Positions 47,001 through 53,136 of a DNA stretch of 64,000 nt are shown here, piece after piece. The DNA comes from Luteimonas sp. J29. GTDB taxonomy: Bacteria > Pseudomonadota > Gammaproteobacteria > Xanthomonadales > Xanthomonadaceae. Each line of letters begins with the position of its first letter. The first letter of the stretch is position 1. A program made the position numbers and the translations under genes. Below the pieces are notes generated by a model. It was not told the origin of the DNA. It was given only the letters and a program-made list of their open reading frames with translations, and searched no databases. The stretch covers positions 124,653 through 188,652 of the forward strand of contig NZ_AWZR01000006.1 in assembly GCF_000472505.1 (NCBI RefSeq), written 5' to 3'.

Positions 47001-47515
47001 CGCACCGCGAAGTCGCCCGGGTCGTAGACCTGCGGCACGTTGCGGTAGCCGGCGCCCTCGAGCCGCCGCTTCTCCGCATCGAGGTCGAGGGTCTGGCCCA
47101 CCTTCATGTCGAACGCGCCGCCGACCGCGTAGCGCAGCGGCGGCAGGCGCTGGAGCAGGGTCTGCACCGGGACGATCACGACCGCGGCGCGGTCGAGCGA
47201 CGGCAGCCGCAGCAGCGTGGCCAGGCGCTGCGAGACGATGTCAGGATGCGGGCTGAAGCGGTCCCAGGGCAGGGTTTCCCAGTCGGGGAACAGCACCACC
47301 GGCAGGTCCGCGTCGCGGCCGAGCAGGGTGTGCAGGTCGGCTTCGAGCTGGTGCGCGGCATGGGTATCGCGCGCGACCAGCAGCAGTGGCGCGCCGTGGG
47401 CCCGCGCCGCGCGCGCCGCGTGCCAGGCCAGGGCGCTGCGGCTGGCGGGAACGCGCCACCAGGCGCGGGGCTGGCCGCTGCGGGGCAACGGCGGGGCGGG
47501 GGACTTCGCGGGCAT
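44036..47515 (-). CDS. mfd: transcription-repair coupling factor Mfd
   Basis: A 1159-aa SF2 translocase that removes RNA polymerase stalled at lesions and recruits UvrA. In order: UvrB-homology region (about aa 1-340), the RNA-polymerase-interaction domain (about aa 480-545, EDHGVGRYRGLVTLE, GDRLYVPV), the RecG-like translocase with Walker A GDVGFGKTEVAVRA (about aa 635-650) and DEEQRFG (about aa 738), and the C-terminal TRCF domain. The ATG at 47515 (MPAKSPAPP) is preferred to a GTG seven codons upstream. E. coli Mfd is 1148 aa. It is one of several repair genes in this window. Confidence 0.97.
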   Translation of the reverse strand: MPAKSPAPPLPRSGQPRAWWRVPASRSALAWHAARAARAHGAPLLLVARDTHAAHQLEADLHTLLGRDADLPVVLFPDWETLPWDRFSPHPDIVSQRLATLLRLPSLDRAAVVIVPVQTLLQRLPPLRYAVGGAFDMKVGQTLDLDAEKRRLEGAGYRNVPQVYDPGDFAVRGGLLDVYPMGAAGPFRIELFDEEIESIRAFDPETQRSLDRVEAIRMLPGREVPTDAEALGDVLDVLRERFDIDTRRSALAQDLRAGIAPAGIEYYLPLFFDDTATLFDYLPDGTLPLVDEGALEAADAFWTQAGERHEQLRHDIERPILPPNELWMPPDALRERLNQGSRIELCGAGHPRHAQAAALGDQPAPTLPLALRESAPGTALKDFLASYPGRTLVAADSAGRREALLEMLDAAGLKPDVVPDFTAFVAGGGASRFAIAVAPLDDGFALDDPLLAILTERQLFPERAAQPRRRRRAGREPEAIIRDLGELAEGAPIVHEDHGVGRYRGLVTLEAGGQPGEYLDIEYAKGDRLYVPVAQLHLVSRYSGASPETAPLHNLGGEQWSKAKRKAQEKVRDVAAELLEIQARRQARAGLALPLDRAMYEPFAAAFPFEETPDQHAAIEAVIRDLGSSQPMDRVVCGDVGFGKTEVAVRAAFVAAAAGRQVAVLVPTTLLAEQHYRNFRDRFADWPIRVEVLSRFKSTKEIKAELDKLAEGKIDVIVGTHRLLQKDVRFKDLGLVIVDEEQRFGVRQKEALKALRANVHLLTLTATPIPRTLNMAMAGLRDLSIIATPPAHRLAVQTFVHAWDDAMLREAFQRELARGGQVYFLHNDVESIGRMQRQLQELVPDARIGIAHGQMPERELEKVMLDFHKQRFNVLLCSTIIESGIDIPNANTIIINRADKFGLAQLHQLRGRVGRSHHRAYAYLVVPDGRSITSDAQKRLDAIASMDELGAGFTLATHDLEIRGAGELLGEEQSGQMAEVGFSLYTELLERAVRSIRQGKLPDVDEPVDRGAEVELHVPALIPEDYLPDVHTRLTLYKRISSARDEGELRELQVEMIDRFGLLPQPARQLFATAELKLQATRLGIRKLDLGESGGRLQFVDKPQVDPMAVIRLIQGQPRHYRMDGPDKLRITLELPDFDTRLKAARGLLIALAPAAGVA

Positions 47516-47624
47516 CAATGGAATCCGGACAAGCACGACTGCGCCGGCAACGGCGTTGCCAGCGTGCGAAAGCGCGGATCTTACCGTGCCCGGGCGTGGG
47601 GGTCAGGGCATGTCCGCCCGGTCG

Positions 47625-48482
47625 TCACGTTTCCTCGCGCAGCCACTGCAGGCGGTGCGCGCCGCGCCCGGGCGCCAGCGCGGCCTGCAGCGCGGGCAGC
47701 AGGGCCTGGAGCGTGGCGTCCAGGCGCCAGGGCGGATTGCACACCAGCACGCCGCTGCCGTTCATGCGCAGCACCGATTCCTCGGCCCGCACCATCAGTT
47801 CGGCCAGCAGCACCGATTTCGCCGGCAGCTGCGCCGCGCGGCGCAGGAACGGCCCGAGCGCCGCGCGCTGCTTGACCGGGTACCAGAGCATGAACATGCC
47901 CTGCGGCCAGCGGGCCAGGCCTTCGCGCAGGGCGGCCAGCACCGGGTCGAACTCCCCGCGCTGGGCTTCGTACGGCGGATCGACCAGCACCAGGCCGCGA
48001 CCGATCCGCCGTCCGCCGTGCCTGGGCGGCAGCAGGGCGCCGACCGCGGCATAGCCGTCGCGCTGGTGCACGCCGATGCGGCGGTCGCCGGCGAAGCAGC
48101 GCCGCAGCGCGGCGGCCTCCTCCGGCTGCACTTCGCAGCACGCGATCGCGTCCTGCGGGCGCAACGTGTGGGCCAGCAGCCAGGGCGAACCCGGGTAGGC
48201 GCTGCCGCCGTGGGCTGCGCGGCAGGCGGCGATCGCGGCGCGGTAGGGCTCGAGGGCCGGGGGCCGCGCATCGTGGCCGAGCAGGGCCTCCACGCCCTCG
48301 TTGGCTTCGCCGGTCCGGCGCGAGGCCTCGTCGTCGAGGAAGTACAGCCCGCGCCCGGCATGGGTATCGAGTGCGAAGCACGGCGCCGGCTTGGACGCCA
48401 GCGCCTCGCACAGCGCCAGCAGCACGCTGTGCTTGAACACATCCGCGTGGTTGCCGGCGTGGAAGGCGTGGCGGTAGTTCAT
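47625..48482 (-). CDS. rlmJ: 23S rRNA (adenine2030-N6)-methyltransferase RlmJ
   Basis: A 285-aa methyltransferase. The start MNYRHAFHAGNHADVFKHSV is the RlmJ hallmark, and the catalytic motif LVLVDPPYEAQ is intact. SAM-binding segments CFALDTHAGRGLY and AIACCEVQPEEAAAL are present. It methylates A2030 in 23S rRNA. It lies upstream of mfd on the same strand, 109 bp away. A second NPP-like site (VCNPPWRLD) near the C-terminus is typical. Confidence 0.94.
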   Translation of the reverse strand: MNYRHAFHAGNHADVFKHSVLLALCEALASKPAPCFALDTHAGRGLYFLDDEASRRTGEANEGVEALLGHDARPPALEPYRAAIAACRAAHGGSAYPGSPWLLAHTLRPQDAIACCEVQPEEAAALRRCFAGDRRIGVHQRDGYAAVGALLPPRHGGRRIGRGLVLVDPPYEAQRGEFDPVLAALREGLARWPQGMFMLWYPVKQRAALGPFLRRAAQLPAKSVLLAELMVRAEESVLRMNGSGVLVCNPPWRLDATLQALLPALQAALAPGRGAHRLQWLREET

Positions 48483-48782
48483 CGGGGCGCAGACTCGAAA
48501 AGGCGTGCGGCGCGGCGGACGAGCGCCGGCGTTGCGGGCATGATGGCATCGCGCGCCGTCCACGGTCAGCTCCCCGCCCGCGCACTCCGCCCGGGTTCCA
48601 TGCCTGCGACCCCTGGTCGCGAGCGGGCCTGCCATCGTCGCACGTGCCATGCGCATCGCGCAGGGAGGGCGCCAGGCCCGGCGCTGCCAGGCCGGCCGCG
48701 ACGGCCGGAGGACGATGCGCGGCCGCTCGGCGTGGTGTTGCCGTTCCAGGTCCCGGCGCCGACGGGCGGTAGAATCGCCGCC
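48483..48782. other. 300-bp divergent intergenic region
   Basis: This lies between the rlmJ start (minus) and the GNAT start (plus). No gene is recognised. Its right end has TAGAAT at 48770-48775, 7 nt before the GNAT ATG. The rlmJ promoter is not identifiable. Confidence 0.45.
48770..48775 (+). promoter_or_regulatory. -10 candidate giving a leaderless GNAT mRNA
   Basis: TAGAAT (in GGTAGAATCGCCGCC) ends 7 nt before the ATG at 48783, so transcription would start at about the start codon. No Shine-Dalgarno can fit. Confidence 0.5.
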
Positions 48783-49394
48783 ATGCAAGCGCTCGGCGGC
48801 CTCGTCCTCCACCGCATGACCGGTGATCGCGCGCGGCGGCATCTGGCCGATGTCGCCGCGCTGCGCATCCGCGTGTTCGCGGATTGGCCGTACCTCTACG
48901 CCGGCGACCTGGACTACGAGCAGGACTATCTGGCCGCCTACGCCGCCTCGCCACGCGCCGTGTTCGTGCTGGCCCTGGACGGCGAGCGCGTGGTCGGCGC
49001 GTCCACCGGGCTGCCCCTGGTCGATGAAGCGGCCGCGTTCCAGGCCCCGTTCCTCGATCGCGGCCTCGATCCGGCCCCGGTGTTCTACTTCGGCGAGTCG
49101 GTGCTGCTGCCGGAGTATCGCGGTCGCGGCGTCGGGCACGCGTTCTTCGATGCCCGCGAGGCGCACGCGCGGGCGCTGGGCGGATTCACCACCACCGCCT
49201 TCGCCGCGGTCGACCGCGATCCGGACGACCCCAGGCGCCCGGCCGGCCACCGCGACAACGAGGCGTTCTGGCGGGGCCGTGGCTACGTGCGCCAGCCCGG
49301 GCTGACCATGGCGCTGGACTGGGACGAGGTGGGTGTGGGTCCGACGACCCACGCGCTCACGTTCTGGACCCGTCCGCTGGAGCCGGCGGGGTGA
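48783..49394 (+). CDS. GNAT-family N-acetyltransferase coupled to a nitrilase-type amidase
   Basis: A 203-aa GNAT protein. The acetyl-CoA loop is LLPEYRGRGVGHAFFDAREA (about aa 115-134), with an N-terminal RIRVFADWPYLYAGDLDYE typical of the subgroup found with carbon-nitrogen hydrolases. The stop overlaps a GTG start of the nitrilase gene (GTGA at 49391). In other bacteria the two domains occur as one bifunctional polypeptide, so here they probably act on the same metabolite. Confidence 0.9.
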   Translation: MQALGGLVLHRMTGDRARRHLADVAALRIRVFADWPYLYAGDLDYEQDYLAAYAASPRAVFVLALDGERVVGASTGLPLVDEAAAFQAPFLDRGLDPAPVFYFGESVLLPEYRGRGVGHAFFDAREAHARALGGFTTTAFAAVDRDPDDPRRPAGHRDNEAFWRGRGYVRQPGLTMALDWDEVGVGPTTHALTFWTRPLEPAG

Positions 49395-50275
49395 AGATCG
49401 CCGTCGCCCGCCATGCCATCGGCGCGCCCGGCTCGTTCGACGAGTTCGCGCGCAGGCAGCGGCGCCTGCTTGGGGACGTGGCCGCGCAGGGCGCGGAGAT
49501 CGCGGTGCTGCCGGAGTACCTGTCGCTGGAGCTGGGCGCCAGCTTCGAGCCTGCCGTGGCCGGTGACCTTGCCGCATCGCTGGCCGCCATCCAGCGCTAC
49601 CGCGACGACTGGCTGGCCCTGTTCTCGGGCATCGCCCGCGACACCGGCATGCTGGTTGCGGCGGGGACCTTCCTGCTCGATGTGGGCGGTGGGCGCTACC
49701 GCAATCGCTGTGACCTGTTCGCGCCCGACGGCGGCCACGGCTGGCAGGACAAGCTGCAGCTGACCGGCTTCGAGAAGCGCGCGGGCATGATCGACGGGGG
49801 CGACGCACTCAAGGTGTTCGAGCACCGCGGCCTGCGGTTGGCGGTGGCGGTCTGCTACGACAGCGAGTTCCCGCTGCCGGTGCGTGCGCAGTACGAGGCC
49901 GGTGCGCGGCTGCTGCTGGTGCCCAGCTGCACCGACAACGCCGCCGGCGCGACCCGGGTGCGGGTGGGCTGCCTGGCACGGGCGCTGGAGAACCGCTTCT
50001 TCGTCGCCCAGTCGGTGACCGCCGGCGAGGCGCCGTGGAGCCCCGCGCTCGACGTCAACACCGGCGAGGCGGCGGTGTTCGCGCCGATGGACGCAGGCTT
50101 CCCGGCCGACGGGGTACTCGCGTCCACGAGCGGCGAGGGAGAGTGGGCGCTTGCCGACATCGACCCGCTCGCGCTGGAGGCCTCGCGCGAAGATGCGCAG
50201 GTGGCGAACGACCGCGACTGGCCGGGGCAGCTGCTGCCGCCGCTGGCGGGCGCACGGGTCGAGCGGTTGGATTGA
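49391..50275 (+). CDS. carbon-nitrogen hydrolase (nitrilase-superfamily amidase)
   Basis: A 294-aa amidase. The Glu-Lys-Cys triad is visible in LPEYLSLEL (E ~42), QDKLQLTGFEK (K ~119) and VAVCYDSEFPLPV (C ~155). It starts at a GTG overlapping the GNAT stop. The family hydrolyses linear amides such as N-carbamoyl or omega-amide compounds; the substrate is not evident. Convergent with the glycosyltransferase gene; the 86-bp gap holds no obvious terminator. Confidence 0.92.
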   Translation: MKIAVARHAIGAPGSFDEFARRQRRLLGDVAAQGAEIAVLPEYLSLELGASFEPAVAGDLAASLAAIQRYRDDWLALFSGIARDTGMLVAAGTFLLDVGGGRYRNRCDLFAPDGGHGWQDKLQLTGFEKRAGMIDGGDALKVFEHRGLRLAVAVCYDSEFPLPVRAQYEAGARLLLVPSCTDNAAGATRVRVGCLARALENRFFVAQSVTAGEAPWSPALDVNTGEAAVFAPMDAGFPADGVLASTSGEGEWALADIDPLALEASREDAQVANDRDWPGQLLPPLAGARVERLD

Positions 50276-50361
50276 GGCGCGCCGGGGCACGGCGCCAGCG
50301 GGCCGATGCGCAGGCGCAGGCGGGGACCCGCCGGACGGGAGGACGCAGGCCGGAGGCCACC

Positions 50362-51486
50362 TCAGGCGGCGATCCCCTCACCGGCCCATGCATGCCGCAT
50401 GCATATCCTGGCCAGCAGCCGGTCCAGTTCCGCGGTCATCTGCTGTGGCGACAGCGCCCGGACCGCGTTGCGGGCCGCGACGCCCATCGCGCGCAGACGC
50501 GGCAGGTCGCCGCCAAGCTCCGCCGTCGCGGCCAGGAACCCGAACGGGTCGCCCGGATCGACCAGGACGCCCTGCCTGCCGTCGACGAGGTGTTCGCGCG
50601 CAGCGCCACGATCGAACGCGACCACCGCGACCCCGCTGGCCATGGCCTCCAGGGTGACGTTGCCGAAAATGGTGTCCAGGCAGGGTTGTATGCACAGGTC
50701 GGCGCTGGCCAGGAGTCGCGCCAGGGCGTCGCGCCCCAGGAAGCCGGTGAAGGTGCACTCGGGGAATTCCCGCTCCAGGCCGCGACGCATGGGACCGTCG
50801 CCGGCCACGACCATGCGGGCGCCCGGACACGATCCGCGGAGCACCCGGTATGCCTGCAAGGCCAGCCGTATGTTCCGCCCCGGTGCAAGCCGTCCCACGT
50901 GGATCAGGAGCGGGGCCTCGGGCGACGCGCCCAGGGCCGCGCGCAGTTCGGGGCTGCGCTTGCACGGGTGGAAATGGTCGGGATCGACGGCTCGCTGCAG
51001 CAGGCACGGCCGCGGGAAGCCCGCGGCATGGAGCGCCGTCCACGCCACCCGGGTCGGGACGAGGGTGGCGTCGCCCTGTTCATGGAAGCGGCGAAGCCTC
51101 GCCAGGGCCGATGGGAGGCGGGCGCACGCGTCGGCACCTTGGAGTCGGCCATCCGGCCAGGCGTGGAAATCCGTGGCGACCGGCAGGCGCAGGCGGCGGG
51201 CGACGTGCACGGCCGACCAGCCCAAGGGTCCCTCGGTGGCGACATAGACCGCATCGGGGCGCGCGCGTGTCCACGCCTCCATCAGGCGTCGTCCAGCCAG
51301 GGAAGGGATGCGGTTCCGCGGCCAGAAGGCGCGGGGCGCATGGCTGCGCGCGGCAGTTCCCTGTCCCGGCTCGACGCAGGAGACGCGATGGCCCCGTTGC
51401 CGCAGCCCACGATGGAGCAACTCGACGGTCTCGCCCGCCCGGCCGGGGGAAGCAGGGCAGGTGTCGGTGACGATGGCGTAGTGCAT
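50362..51486 (-). CDS. GT4 glycosyltransferase, probably Pho-regulated (glycolipid-type)
   Basis: A 374-aa GT-B glycosyltransferase of family GT4. The N-terminal acceptor domain has DTCPASPGRAGETVELLH and VATEGPLGWSAVHVARRLRL. The C-terminal donor domain has LIHVGRLAPGRNIRLAL (aa 194-210), VVAGDGPMRRGLE and FGNVTLEAMASGVAVVAFD (aa 274-292). In the E-x7-E motif the second Glu is E280 but the first position is T272, an unusual substitution. The pattern resembles SQD2/MgtA/Agt-type lipid glycosyltransferases. The ATG has GGAGG 6 nt upstream. Its promoter carries four Pho half-sites (51528-51567), so it is probably induced by phosphate starvation, when many bacteria replace phospholipids by glycolipids. 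Acceptor and sugar are inferred, not shown. Confidence 0.88.
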   Translation of the reverse strand: MHYAIVTDTCPASPGRAGETVELLHRGLRQRGHRVSCVEPGQGTAARSHAPRAFWPRNRIPSLAGRRLMEAWTRARPDAVYVATEGPLGWSAVHVARRLRLPVATDFHAWPDGRLQGADACARLPSALARLRRFHEQGDATLVPTRVAWTALHAAGFPRPCLLQRAVDPDHFHPCKRSPELRAALGASPEAPLLIHVGRLAPGRNIRLALQAYRVLRGSCPGARMVVAGDGPMRRGLEREFPECTFTGFLGRDALARLLASADLCIQPCLDTIFGNVTLEAMASGVAVVAFDRGAAREHLVDGRQGVLVDPGDPFGFLAATAELGGDLPRLRAMGVAARNAVRALSPQQMTAELDRLLARICMRHAWAGEGIAA

Positions 51487-51511
51487 GCGGGCCTCCTCTC
51501 CGGCCCCATTC

Positions 51512-51567
51512 ATGCTAGACACAGACGATGACGCGCATATGGCGCATGCATGACCCGCCCATGACGC
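51512..51567 (-). promoter_or_regulatory. four-half-site Pho box and -10 of the GT4 gene
   Basis: On the minus strand, GTCAT, GTCAT, GCCAT and GTCAT occur with exact 11-bp spacing; the plus-strand cores are ATGAC at 51561, 51550 and 51528, and ATGGC at 51539. After the last core there is a 10-bp gap and then TAGCAT (51517-51512). PhoB binds tandem 11-bp units (CTGTCAT-N4) placed about 10 bp before the -10, in place of a -35. Spacing, number and position all fit. The flanking first two bases of each unit (GC/GG) differ from E. coli CT. Confidence 0.72.
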
Positions 51568-51597
51568 ACGGTGCCGACGGCCTGGCTGCGCGTCGGC

Positions 51598-53136
51598 TCA
51601 GGTGGTGGCGATCTCCAGCTGCACGCCCAGCGCCGCGATCTGCGGGGGCTCGCCTTCCAGGTCGGCGCGCAGCAGGGGGCGGTTGTGCAGCCAGCGCCGG
51701 TCCAGGCCCAGCACCATGCGCGGGCCGTCGACCAGCAGGTCCAGCCGCGGGATCTCCTCCGAGTCGCGCGAACGGTGCAGCAGGGCCGCGATGCGCAGCA
51801 GCGCGGCCGTCCGGCGCGCCGACGGCAGCAGGCGGTCGGGCAGCGCGTCGAACGCTGACTTGGGGATCTTGCGCCGGTGGGTACGCACCAGGGCGGCAAG
51901 GAACTGTTGTTCCTGGCGCGAGAAGCCGGCGATGTCCGAGTGCTCGATCACGTACGCGCCGTGGACCTGGTACTGGCTGTGCGCGATCGCCAGCCCCAGT
52001 TCGTGCAGGCGCGCGCCCCAGGCCAGCATCAGCAGATCGTCGGGATCGAGCTTCCACGCCGGCGCGGCCTGTTCGAACAGGCGGATGGCGGTGCCTTCCA
52101 CGCGCGCGGCCTGGGCCTCGTCGATGCCGTAGCGCTGGGTGAGGGCGAGGATCGAGGCCTCGCGCGGGTCGTGGCCGCTGCCGCGGCCGAGCATGTCGTA
52201 CAGCACGCCCTCGCGCATCGCCGCCTTGCTGACCGCCATGCGTTCGAGGCCGAGTGCGTTGAACGCGGCCTCCAGCACCACCACGCCGCCGGCGATGATC
52301 GCGCGGCGCTCGGCGGACAGGCCGGGCAGGTCGATGGCATCGATGCTGCCGGCCTCGAGCAGGCGGTCGCGCACCTGCGGCAGCGCCTGGGCCGTGACGG
52401 CGCCCTTGGTGAGCTTCATCGCGACGCAGATCTCGCTGATCGCCTTGTTGGTGCCCGAGGCGCCGATCGCCTCGTTCCAGCCCAGCGCGCGGTAGGCGTT
52501 GGCGAACTGCTGGAACTCGGCGCCGACCTCGATCACCGCCTCCTGCCACTTCCTGGGCGACAGCCTGCCGCTGCCGAAGAAGCGGCGCGTCGTCGCGATG
52601 CACCCCACCTGCAGGCTCTCGCGCTCGATGGTCTGGAAGCCGCGGCCGATGATGCATTCGGTCGAGCCGCCGCCGATGTCGATCACCAGCCGCAGGTTGC
52701 CCGGCTTGGGCGGCTGGGCGTGGGCCACGCCGAGATAGATCAGGCGCGCCTCCTCGCGACCGGAGATCACCTCGATACCGTGCCCGAGCGCGGTCTCGGC
52801 CGGCACCAGGAACGACTGCGGCGCGGCCATCAGGCGCACGGTGTTGGTGGCCAGGGCGCGCACGCGGTGCGGCGGGATGTCGCGGATGCGCTGGCCGAAC
52901 CGGGCCAGGCAGGCGATCGCGCGTTCGCGCACCTCGCGGTCCAGCCCGCCCTTGGCGTCCAGCCCCTCGGCCATGCGCACGGCCTCGCGCAGGCGGTCCA
53001 CGATGCGCAGCTGGCCCAGGGTGTAGGCGGCCACGACCATGTGGAAGCTGTTGGACCCGATGTCGATCGCGGCCAGCATGTCGCCGTCGCGCAGCGGCGC
53101 CACCAGCGATCCGGCTCGGGCGAGGGCATCCATCAT
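51598..53136 (-). CDS. ppx: exopolyphosphatase (Ppx/GppA)
   Basis: A 512-aa ASKHA-fold phosphatase. The phosphate-1 loop AAIDIGSNSFHMVVA is near aa 22-36, phosphate-2 VIDIGGGSTECIIGRG near aa 145-160, and the C-terminal HD-like domain has ARLHELGLAIAHSQYQVHG. It releases phosphate from polyphosphate chain ends and may hydrolyse pppGpp. The ATG overlaps the ppk1 stop (ATGA), so the polyphosphate kinase and phosphatase are translationally coupled. It is the last gene of the phoB-phoR-ppk1-ppx operon; the GT4 gene then has its own promoter. Confidence 0.95.
   Translation of the reverse strand: MMDALARAGSLVAPLRDGDMLAAIDIGSNSFHMVVAAYTLGQLRIVDRLREAVRMAEGLDAKGGLDREVRERAIACLARFGQRIRDIPPHRVRALATNTVRLMAAPQSFLVPAETALGHGIEVISGREEARLIYLGVAHAQPPKPGNLRLVIDIGGGSTECIIGRGFQTIERESLQVGCIATTRRFFGSGRLSPRKWQEAVIEVGAEFQQFANAYRALGWNEAIGASGTNKAISEICVAMKLTKGAVTAQALPQVRDRLLEAGSIDAIDLPGLSAERRAIIAGGVVVLEAAFNALGLERMAVSKAAMREGVLYDMLGRGSGHDPREASILALTQRYGIDEAQAARVEGTAIRLFEQAAPAWKLDPDDLLMLAWGARLHELGLAIAHSQYQVHGAYVIEHSDIAGFSRQEQQFLAALVRTHRRKIPKSAFDALPDRLLPSARRTAALLRIAALLHRSRDSEEIPRLDLLVDGPRMVLGLDRRWLHNRPLLRADLEGEPPQIAALGVQLEIATT

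Noticed and set aside
51528-51567. The 11-bp repeats as a small CRISPR or tandem repeat
   Set aside because: Only the 5-bp core recurs and the rest varies; there are no unique spacers of equal length and no cas genes. A Pho box explains spacing and position.
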